This document shows, in pieces, positions 12,251 to 22,224 of a DNA stretch of 64,000 nt. A program made the translations under genes and the position numbers. Each line of letters opens with the position of its first letter. Within the stretch, counting starts at the first letter, position 1. Location of the stretch: contig OZ020488.1 in NCBI GenBank assembly GCA_963971405.1, forward strand, positions 29,655,089 through 29,719,088, given 5' to 3'. A model generated the notes under the pieces. That model saw nothing but the letters and a program-made list of their open reading frames with translations. It was not told the origin of the DNA and did no database searches. Origin of the DNA: Psococerastis gibbosa. Lineage: Eukaryota; Arthropoda; Insecta; Psocodea; Psocidae.

Positions 12251-12523
12251 AAGGCGGCTATTCCACTAGGCACTTTTACTTCAAATTTGATTTTGTCATT
12301 GACGTTTGTTTTGTTTTAAGGAGACTATTATGTCGATACTTAACTTATCTATTATAAATTAAGTTATAATATTGTGGCAGACATCATTAATAAGTCTACC
12401 ATATTATAACTTAATTTATAATAGACAAGTATCTACATAATAGTCTCCTTAAAACAAAACAAACGTCAATGACAAATTGACAAAATCAAATATGAAGTAA
12501 AATCGCCGGTGGAATACCCGTCT
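12251..12523. mobile_element. Palindromic MITE family F, copy 1
   Basis: Long inverted-repeat arms contain GGCTATTCCACTAGG, CATTGACGTTTGTTTTGTTT and TTAAGGAGACTATTATGT, mirrored on the right as ACATAATAGTCTCCTTAA, AAACAAAACAAACGTCAATG and CGGTGGAATACCC. The same inner block TAAGGAGACTATTATG occurs in the copies at 26639-27094 (slightly changed) and 39069-39240. The outer end here is degenerate. Confidence 0.8.
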
Positions 12524-13127
12524 TTGGGATGTGATAATTTTGGTATTTACAATCTATACTTCTTGTGGTATTATATTAGATTCAAAAACAAATGTTGCCC
12601 GAGGGTGTCTGATTTACTCTTATTGATTCGGCTACCGTGTCACTGTTGTCACTCATTGTGAAGTTCTTAGTGTCGCTAGCTATTTATGTGGCCTTTAGCC
12701 GCAAGTAGACTATTGCTAAATTTCTAGGTATGTACACGAATATAATTTCGAATGAACCAATTATTATGCCACAACTAGACGAAATGTAAAACTGTCATAG
12801 AACGTCGGTGAGATCTGATGGTAGGCTATTTTCTGGCTCATACCACTTTCTGATCTATATACTTGAAATTGCAAACGTGCAAAAATGGATGTGAACTGAT
12901 GTTACTAAAGTAGTTATCCAATAAAACTTTTACCGTTTGTACGGCTAGGCATTCTAATTTCTAAATGAATCGGTTGGTATGAACATAGCCTGCTATCATA
13001 AATACTTGACATTCAACGTCTGCGCTAAAATGTGGAACATAAGGCAAGCAGCATGCAGCCAATTACAATATTTATTATTATGCCAGACACAAAGTTAGAC
13101 AGCATTTTCACTCTACTCTTACACCCG

Positions 13128-13905
13128 ATACACACGGGCGATTCTTGCAGTCGCGATTTACCGACGACTTATCCATTGTAGTGATAGAGCTTGGTTAGGG
13201 TGACCATCTACACTGTTTTTGGCAGTACAGTACTGTTTTTCGGAGTCTCTGTACTGATACTGTTTTGATTTACCAAAAACACCAAAATGTACTGATTTTC
13301 GGTGGAGGACCATACTTCCATTCCCAATATTAATCAGTACATACATTTCCAGATGAACAATGTAAAAAATTTGAATTTGGCGCCCATTCTTGCCCGATGG
13401 TGTATTTAAAAATTACCTATACAATTGTCATAATAATTAGTTGCCATGTTTAACATTAGGGAAAAAATATTTTCACTCAACAGATTAAATTTGTGATTGT
13501 GATTAAGTACCGTAGTTAGTATCTTTTATTTATGACTAGGGAAAAATTAATTCAAAAATAATTTTACACTGGATAGAATGAGTATTTGAAAAGCTAGTTT
13601 ACGCTACATAGAATGGACTTTCGTATGATGTAGGCCCTACTGTTTTTCAATTTCAAAATTATGGTCACCCTAAGCTTGGTGAATGTTCGGTGCAAAACCA
13701 CAGATCTAATTCAAAAGATTTCTATGATCTGGTATGTCCAGGGGAAACCGTAAACTTTCGTGTGGTTGGCTTCACGCCAGCTAGCGAAATCGTCAAGAAA
13801 TCGACAATAAGTCTTCAGTTAGTTAACTGTTTGGATACAATGGAGACGACGTCGGCACATCGCAACTGCGACTTTCGTTCGTGTGCCTTAAATTCAGAAT
13901 AGCCT
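13128..13905. mobile_element. MITE interrupted by a younger hAT MITE
   Basis: The outer ends are imperfect inverted repeats: left CACACGGGCGATTCTTGCAG..GACGACTTATCCATTG and right CAATGGAGACGACGTCGGC..TTTCGTTCGTGTG. The interior is split by the insertion at 13196-13672. The 70-aa open frame at 13690-13902 lies across the right arm and is not a gene. Confidence 0.7.
13196..13672. mobile_element. hAT-type MITE, 477 bp, nested
   Basis: The ends are TAGGGTGACCAT and ATGGTCACCCTA. The flanks are identical 8-mers AGCTTGGT at 13188-13195 and 13673-13680. This gives exact boundaries and shows that it inserted into the older MITE around it. Confidence 0.88.
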
Positions 13906-14639
13906 ACAGTCCACTAGTCAGTCACCTAGTCAATGGCATAGTTTCTTTCTGATACGATACACAGTATATATAGTTATATTGAACAACAGAGTTTGGGAAA
14001 CATCCATGAGTGATATCCGCAATATTATACTAAACTTCACTGTTGCTTCATGGTTTACTACGTGGGAGGAGGATGGTCACCATAATTAAAATATAAGAAA
14101 TTGACAGAGTAGAAATATGTACGGTTGCATATATTTTGATTAGTACCGGTGAAAAAGGTGAATCGAAGTTATATCCTAGCTCGGGGGGCCTCTTCCTCTC
14201 ATCACACCACATTTTTGGTTAATGATATATGGGAACAAAATAGGCGAGCTATTATAATGCTGAACCGAATTATTGAGAAAAATATGGTAAGTACTAAATT
14301 ATAAAGCTCTCGATGCGGATATTGCTTAACTTTTAAAAAATGTTTGTTGACGAGAATCGCAACGATCCACATTTCTTCATGCCTTAAGCATTTGTCTGGA
14401 TATTGCGCGCTATTCCGTTATGCACAGTTTAACACCTCCTTCAATTCCTAAACAATAAATCAAGGAAAACCTTGAATCTATGTCCCTGTGCCGAGTTTTA
14501 GTACCTTGACAAACCATTGTGGTACCACCCTTGATCGAAAAATCCTAAAGCTACTATTGTATCCTATAATCGGCTTCGGTAGCTAGGTAGTAGTATTAGT
14601 AGTGTTCGTCGGGTTAATAACGACTTAGGCCTCATATTT
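13906..14639. other. No gene seen
   Basis: Spacer without recognisable coding sequence or bounded repeat. Confidence 0.4.
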
Positions 14640-14890
14640 GGGCCCATAGAGCGACCCCGACTTGACTGTCCTATGCCCCAGCCCATAGGACAGTGGACTT
14701 ACTGATTATAGTGGATTCCGAACCACTTGGGAAACACATTCACACGATTAGTTCGGAGGTGACCAGGACAAGTCCTACCATGTTTCCCTACCGGCACTGT
14801 GCACACGACCAAGTTATCTGCAGCTTTGAACCTGCTCTGGTTCGCTGGATTCAACTTGGTATGGCGGCCGGTCTCGGTAGCTAGGTAGTA
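14640..14890 (+). repeat. Repeat family I, copy
   Basis: It shares CTGATTATAGTGGATTCCGA, AACCACTTGGG, GGAGGTGACCAGGAC, CACTGTGCACAC and GGATTCAACTTGGTATG with the copies at 15120-15391/16206-16310 and 24180-24560. No protein is encoded. Confidence 0.7.
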
Positions 14891-15045
14891 GCGTGCTTGT
14901 ACTTGTGTACTTTTGTGAGTCTCTATACATCATGCGGTCAGAGACGTGTCGCAACTCAACACAGGTACTACCTGCAGAGGCGACTGAAGAGGTCAATAGG
15001 ATTGATCCATTAAATTGTTTATATGCCATTAACCAGTTTTAAAAT
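14873..15045 (+). repeat. Short dispersed repeat, copy 1 (partner at 31735-31910)
   Basis: Both copies contain GGTAGTAGCGTGCTTGTACTT or the near form GGTGGTAGCGTGCTTGTACTT (first 20 bases compared), GAGTCTCTA, GGAGACGTGTC or AGAGACGTGTC, and ATTAAATTGTTT before GATTAACC or CATTAACC. The second copy lies in intron 4 of the DDX10 gene. Family unknown. Confidence 0.6.
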
Positions 15046-15119
15046 CGTATGTCTAGTTAGTTTCTGATTAAGAATCTGATGATAGAATCTTATAATGCTT
15101 CACGCCAACGGTCTTACCA

Positions 15120-16310
15120 CTCTTACCAAGTTGAATCCACGAGAGCAGAGCGTGTTTCTAACTGCGGCAACCTTAGTAGTCTGTTTCTTAACTTGATGCA
15201 CCCTAAAGGCAGACTCCTTCAGCTCAGGGGGAAGGGGAGTTTACTGAAAGGGTAGACCACCTGATTATAGTGGATTCCGATTTCCGAACCACTTGGGGAA
15301 CATGTATGGCAAGGTCACACAATTCATTCGGAGATGACCCGGACTCGACACTCCTCTAGCCTGACAGGCAGTCTCAGTGCGGTATCATGTTTTTTCATTT
15401 TTTTTTTTTTTTTTCATATAAATTGGGGTACAGGTGTTACCTGTGTGCACTTAAGCCTATTGGCTATTGTGCCCCCTACAACAAAGTATCTACATCACTT
15501 CTACATCACTTTCTCGAGGCCTATCTCCCTCACGAGAGCCAGGATCTTGAGGGGATTCAGAAGTGGTAGGTCTTTTTCATGTAACTGCAAGCTTTCCGAG
15601 CATGCTGCTCTTCTTCGTGCGATTGCATCGCATCGCATCGCAGGTCCTCCGCACCTTCATTACAGAATCTGCAAGACTATAGTTGTCTCCCTAAGATACT
15701 CCAGATATTTAACCCCAGGACCAAAGACGCCAAGGCCTGTTCTTGGTTTGGTACTTCCTAGCCTAGAGCCATCAGTATACCACTTGATTGTGTGACTATT
15801 GAGAATTCCTGCTGATTCGCAGCATTCTTTCATTGTCCCTAATATAGTTTCGAATTCCCTCCTAAAACAGTATTTTGGATGGATTCTATCGCTTGGCATA
15901 TCCAGGCAGTGGTCAGACGCAGTCAGAGAGGCTGAGTCTCTCTTAATTGCCCTTCCACTCCTAGTAATGCCATTTCTGCTGAAGTTTCCACTGCAGCATG
16001 GAGGGGTGGGAAGTCCAGTACTATCTCCATTGCTGCAGTGGGACAGGATTACATAGCCCCTGTAAAGCATCATGTTAGAGAATACGGGCTTCTGAATGTA
16101 GCCATAATTTGGATTATTCAGAGAAAAATTCTCATGTGGTTTGATTTTGCCATGTCCATGAAGCCATGACCAATGGTATGGTTACAGCAGGAAAAGACAG
16201 GCAGGGCGGTATCATGTTCCCCTGCCATCACTATGCACACTCCCAAGTCTGCTGCAGTTCGGAACAGCCTCTGTTCTGGTGGATTCAACTTGGTATGACC
16301 GTAGGCTGTC
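15120..16310 (+). repeat. Repeat family I copy split by a LINE insertion
   Basis: Left part 15120-15391 ends in GCGGTATCATGTT, and the right part resumes with the same 13 bp at 16206-16218 and continues to about 16310 with CCCCTGCCATCACT, GCACACTCCCAAGTCTGCTG and TGGTGGATTCAACTTGG. In the uninterrupted copy at 24180-24560 the two halves are adjacent (GTTATCATGTCCC, CACCATGTTCCCCTGCC). Confidence 0.78.
15392..16205 (-). mobile_element. 5'-truncated LINE insertion with poly(A) tail, RNase H fragment and 13-bp target duplication
   Basis: The insertion is bracketed by GCGGTATCATGTT at 15379-15391 and 16206-16218. Its left edge is a T-rich run (15391-15415), the poly(A) tail of a minus-strand element. 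The minus-strand open frame 15660-16073 holds an RNase H start (IKWYTDGSRLG..GLGVFGP). Directly after it, in shifted frames, come a zinc-knuckle-like CRFCNEGAEDLR and a tail LNPLKILALVREIGLEKV, typical of the C-terminus of I/Jockey-group LINEs. Most of RNase H between them is missing, so the copy is dead. Confidence 0.85.
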
Positions 16311-16658
16311 GCATTTATAACGTTGCAGTGCAAAGAGGATCTAAAAATGAACCTGACAGTAGACTATTGAAATGAAAAGTAGTACCGGATTCCTGGTTAG
16401 GTCGAGTCAAGAATCTAGTCTAGCTCTAAATGAATTGAGGGCAAGCTAGCCTCTGCGCACTTGACAGTTGTAACAATAAAATATAACAATAAAAATAGGC
16501 TACAATACGTTTTTGGCAGGAAAAAAAAGTTAGATATAAAAAAAAAATTATAAATAAATTCGGGTGTTTTCAGCTAGTGTTGTGGATTACAAGAGCCAAA
16601 ACGCCGGCTGACACGGGTGACAAGAAAATTACGTCACATTTAACAGTCATGAAAAGTC

Positions 16659-17832
16659 CAGGGCCGTAGCGCTGAGAAAAGCATTAAGGGGGCTTGGTAA
16701 CCTTTGGGGGGGGGGGGCTAGGTTTTTTAGGTTGTCATAATCAGATCTAAGCTAATTACCGTAAATCCAAGCCATTAATGTTATGGCAAACCTGAGATAG
16801 GTCTCACCATTAATATCTAACTATGTACCTATTGGCGTAAATTCCCAAAATTTCAGGGGGGGGGGCTTTAGGACCCCAAGACTTTCATCCCCCGGAGAAA
16901 AAAAAATTGATAAATAGACCCAAATTAGTGAAGTTTTACGCATTTTATCCCATGGAGAAAGGGGCGCCCGGGGTTCTCCCCTGGAGAAAAAAAAATTGAC
17001 AAATGGGCCCAAATTAGTGAGGTTTTGCGCATTATATACCCTGTAGAAAGGGGGGCCGCGGGTCTCCCCCGGAGAAAAAAATGATAAATAGGCCCAAATT
17101 GGTGAGGGTTTACGCATATTAAACCCTGGAGAAAGGTGGGCCGGGGGTCTCCCCTGGAGAAAAAAAATTGATAAATAGGCCCACATTAGTGAGGTTTTAC
17201 GCATTTTGCAAACAATAAAGTTGAGATTGTACCGACGAATAAACCTACCACTGAGGGGGCCCAGGACTCTCCCCCGAAGAAAAAGTTTGAAAAAATAGGT
17301 CTGAAATATTGAGGTTTTGCGCATATTGAGTAATATATTTTTGTGAAAGTAAGTCAATGTGTTGATTTTTTTCATGATGTCTTTCATGTAAAATAAGCAT
17401 ACCATTAATTTCCCTTTAGTTATTATTGTGGATACTATGCCTTTCGCCTCCATAACGTCTTTGTCAACAGAAATCCTGGGAGGGGGGGCTATGGAGCTTA
17501 GCCCCCCCCCCAGGACCCCCTATTTACGCCGATGTACAGTAACTTATATACCTATGCATGGTTTTGAGTTTCAACACAAATTTTCATTTATCACAACAAA
17601 TTAAATAAATACAATTTTTATTAGTCTGAAAATCACTACAATTGCAACCGCCGTGTTTTGGTTTTGCTGAAATGTCTACAAAACTCTTCGAGGCCTAAAA
17701 TTTTCACCCTTTCCTTTTCGAGGCCCAATAGTGTTAAGTGTCCTTTACTTTAATCCTACTTTTGGGGGGGGGGGGGCGTGGCAGAACGTTTGGGGGGGCT
17801 GAGGCCCCCTGCCCCCCCAGGCTACGGCCCTG
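16659..17832. mobile_element. hAT-like non-autonomous element carrying a minisatellite
   Basis: The ends are perfect 12-bp inverted repeats CAGGGCCGTAGC and GCTACGGCCCTG, with G-run and C-run sequence just inside each end. The two 8-mers outside (GAAAAGTC, ATTGAGAA) do not match, so the target duplication is lost or the boundary is older. No transposase is visible. It contains the tandem array at 16890-17300. Confidence 0.6.
16890..17300. repeat. Minisatellite, four to five units of about 86 bp
   Basis: Units start near 16890, 16978, 17066, 17151 and, after a longer divergent unit, 17271. Each has a CCCC(T/C)GGAGAAAAAAA start, an ATTGATAAATAGGCCCAAAT-like core and a GAGGTTTTACGCAT-like end. 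The 210-aa minus-strand open frame (16821-17453) is simply this array read through. Confidence 0.85.
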
Positions 17833-18058
17833 ATTGAGAACCCTTTTAACCATCAAATTCAGTAACCAACTTAAATAATATTTTTTAATAAATAAAAATT
17901 AATGTAAGGGGTAGCCTATAAATTAAATCTACTAATGCAAGAAAAATTAGTTTTCAAAAATTGTAAAGTAGCCCATTAGAGGCCATGAAACATATTCCAA
18001 AACAACCATATAATATATACGTATTATTATTATATGTGTATAATAATAATACAATAAA

Positions 18059-18899
18059 GAACCGGTCCGAGTTTACTCGAACATGCTTTCCAATTTATCA
18101 AAATTAATAGAGAAAATGAGTAATTTCATGGTAAATAATTTTCCTATGGTTAAATTTACGATATCTCGGGGGGGGGGGGGTTGTCCACCTGACGTCACTC
18201 GTCACTGGTGGTGAGGTAAATTCTAGATAGGTCAGACCAACACATTACCACACAGCAATACTGGCAGGGCACGCAATGCATTTGAGCGTGAATTTTCTAT
18301 CATTTAAAAAAAAAAAAACATTTTTTTGTACAAAACCAAATACTTTCTTGGGAAAGCAACCTGTCCGGTTTCGTTACTCAATTTAACACCTAAAAGATAC
18401 CTGAAGGTAGAAATCATCGATAGAAAGGTGTCGCAGAAAAATTATTTTTTAGTCATTTTTCATTAAAATTTAGTCATTTTTATTTTTTTTACCCCCAGAA
18501 GCAAACTATCAAGGGGCAAGCGACCCCCCGCATTTTATCAACATTAACAACAACTACAATATATGTGAATTTAAAAGAAATCGTTGGAGCCGTTTTGGGG
18601 AAATAATTTTTTTAGACGTTTTTTTGAAGTTTTTTGAAAATAAAAACCCCCCAAATTGAGTTAGCCCAAAATAAAAAAAATTGTTCCGAGGTATGATTTT
18701 TGTGAACTTACATGCCGAATTTCATCAAAATCGACTGAGTAGTTTGCCCGGAAATCGACGAACAGACAGACAGACATTTCGTAAAAACCACTTTTTTGGG
18801 TTCCTGGGACCTTAAAACGTGTAAATCCGTTGAAATCTCGGAATCGAAAATTTCGACCGTCACAAAGCTTTCCTTATACTACTTATAAATTGGAAAGCA
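18059..18899 (+). repeat. Interspersed repeat family C, full-length copy
   Basis: This is the longest uninterrupted copy, about 840 bp. It begins GAACCGGTCCGAGTTTACTC and contains GCTTTCCAATTTATCAA near its start; the right end is the inverse, TATAAATTGGAAAGCAA. A G-run follows GATATCTCG at about 18160-18180. The subterminal inverted repeats suggest a non-autonomous DNA element, but no clean target duplication is visible. Confidence 0.75.
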
Positions 18900-19144
18900 A
18901 TAATAGGCTAATATTAATAAGAATATTTATGTCAGCAACGGCTGAGGGCAACATTTCAATGCGGCTCATGAATTTGCAATGAGACTCGAGAGTAGACATG
19001 TACATCGTACATATTTTATTTTAATTAAGGTATGCTCTGTATAAAAGACATAATACAAGGTAGTATATTATGTTGTAGACGTATAGTACCGTATTTGTTT
19101 GTTATTTTCAGGGCGAATTTCGCTGACAATGATAATGAGGAAGG

Positions 19145-21754
19145 ATGAAGGTGAGACTGATCGTAGCCTGGATGCTACTGCCCATCATCACCAAGAGTTC
19201 ACTGCACGGCGTCGACTCGGAAGAGCCCATGGCTTCTTCATGGCTGGAGGGAGACTGGTCTGCAGAGAATTCAGTTCCGGAACAAGTGGCAAGAGAGATC
19301 CTCAGCGGATGTATCTGCCGCTACAAATACAACGTCCACGTAGTCTGCTATGGCGGTCCCAAGTGTGCAACATTCCCAGCGAACTTAACGATTCCCCAAG
19401 GCATTTTCGACTTGCGCATTAAAACAACTACGATTGAAGTAATTCATAGAAATGATCTCCAAAAGTTAAGTGTACTCACTACGTTGCAACTGGACGCGAA
19501 CTATCGAATGCATAAAATTGCGCCAGGGGCATTTAGTAGTATGTCGAAATTGAAAAACTTGTCTATTTCTTATAACAGTGAGCTAAGGCAACTTCACCCT
19601 GATACATTTTTTGGGTTGATTAATTTGGAAAAGCTGCGAATGATTAAAAATGGGTTTGATAAGATAATCGACGCGACTCAAGCTCTCAAAGCAAATTATA
19701 TTCCAAAATTACAGAGTATTTCTTTGAATGAGAACTCGTTTTCGGGCGATGGTATTGGAGAAGAAGCATTTGCTCCACTAAAAGGATCAAATGTCAAAGA
19801 ATTAGAGCTGATATTATGTCAAATCGAAAGAATTCACCCAAAGTCATTGAATGTATTTCAAAAGTTAAAAATATTGCGACTGGGGGATAATTTAATATCT
19901 GAGGAACAATTAAGTATGTTATTTGAAGAATTTATTGACAAGAAAATTCCTGTTGAATTACTGAATTTGTATAATTTAGGATTCAGAAATGATGGTAGAC
20001 TGACTGATCTTTTAGATGTAATATCCAGACTTAATGTTTCACATTTGATTTTGTCCAGAAACCACATAGAAAATCTATCCCTCGGATTATTTCCTTATAT
20101 GCCAAATATTAGAATATTGGACTTAAGAGAAATGTCTGTCCTAACAATGGAAACTGGGGCTTTACGGCAAGAAGTTCTTCCCAAACTAACGGCTCTGCTA
20201 TTAGCTGGCAATAAGCTACCAGGAATTTTGCCAGGGGTATTACTTCCACAACTTTCCCTCTTGGATTTATCCCAAAATACCGGCGGTGCTTATTCTTTAT
20301 CCTACTTTGATGTTCCTTCGTACAGTTTATCAGGAATGAAAGACTTGGAGTCGTTGGATTTATCCTATAACCGAGTATCAACTATTAGTAATTTAACTTT
20401 TGTGAATTTGCGGCGACTTCGCGTGTTAGGATTACAAAATTCAACAATATTCTACATTGCTCCTGGTGCTTTTTCAAAGTTGGATGAGCTACAAGTTCTA
20501 AATTTAGCGCAGAATCCTTTTCAACCTTTCAACAATTTTGAATTTCCTATATTTGAAGGCTTAGATAAACTCCAGACTCTTTTATTGGAACATTGCAAAA
20601 TTAGATCTTTTAAAAACATTAACATTTTTAAGCCACTAAAAAAGCTGAAGTACTTAAACCTGAAAGATAATGAGATAACTTACATAAACCCTTTAGTGCT
20701 TTTGACGTTACCCTCGTTAGTGGGCATAGATTTCACGGATAACAGGATACAACCCTGGAAAAACGGATCATGCTTTCAGAATAATCAAATGCTAAAAATA
20801 TTAATTATGCCTGGAAATAGGCTAAGTTCCTTATCAGGGGATATGATGGGCGACTTTGTCAACATAACAAGATTAGATATTTCCCAGAATGCATTTGTCT
20901 GCGACTGTTTTTCTTTTAAAAGCGCCATGGCATGGCTGAATCAACACGACACAGAAGCCTACGAGGTGACAGCTCTCTTGAGTCCATCTCATATTTGCGC
21001 TTCGCCAGAAAAGTGGCGAGACAAGACGTTGGTGTCATTTCTTAATGAGTCATCTAAAAATTGCCTGGGTACAACCGAAAAATTAAAACTCACGACGGGA
21101 GCTTACGCTATAATCGGGGCACTAATAATTGTTTCATTACTGCTGGGCACGTTTTCTTATTTCTACAGATGGCACATCCGCTACTGGATGTTTCTAATTC
21201 GAATGACCTTCCTCCGACGTCATGGCTGGTTATTGAAAAACAACAAAGTCCATCCCGCTGATTACAAGTATGACGTTTTCGTTTCGTATAGCCATGAAGA
21301 TCGAAATTTCATAGTTCGTCTGGTATCCATGTTGGAAAATCAACACCCATTTCTGAAGCTGTGTGTATATGAGCGCGATTTTGAAATAGGCACTGTAATT
21401 TCTGATACTGTTATGGACAAAGTTACTTCATCTCGAAGAACATTATTAGTAGTAAGCAATGCGTTTGCAAAAAGCCAGTGGTGTATGTGGGAGATGCAAC
21501 TTGCCGAATACCACAGGCTATTTTTTAGGCCATGGGAAAATAAGGAAAAACATTCCGGTGATCCTTTGATCATTGTAAAGCTTGGTCCGGTTGCAGCATG
21601 TAATATGACCCCAACTCTAAAGTTTTTGCTCAAAAGCCGAATTTATTTGGAATGGAGCAATGACGCAAAAAAGGAACAACAATTTTGGGATAAACTGAGA
21701 AAGTCATTGGCTCATAATAAAAATTCTGTGGCCAATCAAGCTTTGAGTGTATAA
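19145..21754 (+). CDS. Toll-like receptor, single coding exon, 869 aa
   Basis: Membrane receptor of innate immunity or development. Residues 1-20 form a signal peptide (MKVRLIVAWMLLPIITKSSL). A cysteine-rich N-terminal cap (CICRYKYN..CYGGPKC) precedes about twenty leucine-rich repeats (for example LESLDLSYNRVSTISNLTF). One C-terminal cap follows (FVCDCFSF..C..C), then a transmembrane helix at about 651-673 and a cytosolic TIR domain at about 706-850. The TIR has box 1 YDVFVSYSHED, a BB loop YERDFEIGTVISD in place of the usual proline- or glycine-bearing loop, and the FW-type end QQFWDKLR. A single C-terminal cap gives it the vertebrate-like layout and not the multi-cap layout of fly Toll. A 3' splice site at 19110-19111 implies a 5'UTR intron. 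Two out-of-frame ATGs (19129, 19135) precede the chosen start; only 19145 gives the signal peptide. Confidence 0.95.
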   Translation: MKVRLIVAWMLLPIITKSSLHGVDSEEPMASSWLEGDWSAENSVPEQVAREILSGCICRYKYNVHVVCYGGPKCATFPANLTIPQGIFDLRIKTTTIEVIHRNDLQKLSVLTTLQLDANYRMHKIAPGAFSSMSKLKNLSISYNSELRQLHPDTFFGLINLEKLRMIKNGFDKIIDATQALKANYIPKLQSISLNENSFSGDGIGEEAFAPLKGSNVKELELILCQIERIHPKSLNVFQKLKILRLGDNLISEEQLSMLFEEFIDKKIPVELLNLYNLGFRNDGRLTDLLDVISRLNVSHLILSRNHIENLSLGLFPYMPNIRILDLREMSVLTMETGALRQEVLPKLTALLLAGNKLPGILPGVLLPQLSLLDLSQNTGGAYSLSYFDVPSYSLSGMKDLESLDLSYNRVSTISNLTFVNLRRLRVLGLQNSTIFYIAPGAFSKLDELQVLNLAQNPFQPFNNFEFPIFEGLDKLQTLLLEHCKIRSFKNINIFKPLKKLKYLNLKDNEITYINPLVLLTLPSLVGIDFTDNRIQPWKNGSCFQNNQMLKILIMPGNRLSSLSGDMMGDFVNITRLDISQNAFVCDCFSFKSAMAWLNQHDTEAYEVTALLSPSHICASPEKWRDKTLVSFLNESSKNCLGTTEKLKLTTGAYAIIGALIIVSLLLGTFSYFYRWHIRYWMFLIRMTFLRRHGWLLKNNKVHPADYKYDVFVSYSHEDRNFIVRLVSMLENQHPFLKLCVYERDFEIGTVISDTVMDKVTSSRRTLLVVSNAFAKSQWCMWEMQLAEYHRLFFRPWENKEKHSGDPLIIVKLGPVAACNMTPTLKFLLKSRIYLEWSNDAKKEQQFWDKLRKSLAHNKNSVANQALSV

Positions 21755-21787
21755 AATATTGAATTTATTGTGCAGCATAGACATTAG

Positions 21788-21851
21788 CAGGCGCGGATCT
21801 ACGAACTTTAATCCTAGCTCCCTCCTTGGTCTCATTCTGGATCCGCGCCTG
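21788..21851. mobile_element. 64-bp hAT-type micro-MITE in the TLR 3'UTR region
   Basis: The ends are CAGGCGCGGATCTA and TGGATCCGCGCCTG. The flanks are identical 8-mers GACATTAG at 21780-21787 and 21852-21859. It starts 33 bp after the receptor stop codon, so it is probably transcribed with it. Confidence 0.85.
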
Positions 21852-21989
21852 GACATTAGCATCCAAATTCTACCTACAATATGCGTCATCATTGTCAGAC
21901 AGCAACACTTTTTCATTCTGTAACATTTAGCATAGATGTCTAAAAAAAATTCCATGTCATTGCCAAATTATGGATCGAGGCAGTTCTTC

Positions 21990-22055
21990 TTTCGACAATA
22001 TACACTATAAAAGGTCCAAAATTCGCCCATATGGAAAATAAATAAATACATATTT
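21990..22055 (+). mobile_element. LINE 3'-end fragment
   Basis: The string AAAATTCGCCCATATGGAAA followed by an ATAAATAAATA tail also ends the LINE at 49490-50016 (read on minus). Only the last 60 or so bases are present, as expected of a severely 5'-truncated copy. Confidence 0.55.
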
Positions 22056-22068
22056 TTTTGTTTCAATT

Positions 22069-22224
22069 ATTTATTTATTTATTTATGAACACTTGTTGAC
22101 TTTTTGTTCCATTACTAAGCCAACCTAGCGGAGTTAGGGCTATAAAGCCCTCTCTTACACTCAACTAGGAAGGCCCGGGACCGCCTGCTTTACATGCCCT
22201 CCGAAGCATGGCCAGAAAATGTAG
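22069..22224 (-). mobile_element. SINE, copy 2, without tRNA head
   Basis: Minus-strand copy of the SINE described at 11126-11340: CTAAGCCAACCTAGCGGAG, GGAAGGCCCGGGACCGCCTG and CATGGCCAGAAAATGTAG are its reverse complement. The tail is at 22065-22085 and the copy stops before the tRNA-like head. Confidence 0.85.

Noticed and set aside
15334-15795. 153-aa plus-strand open frame
   Set aside because: It runs antisense through the LINE tail and poly(T) run; the minus strand carries the recognisable RNase H and zinc-knuckle signal.
16821-17453. 210-aa minus-strand open frame
   Set aside because: It is the minisatellite read through; its repeats follow the DNA period and it has no start context or family.
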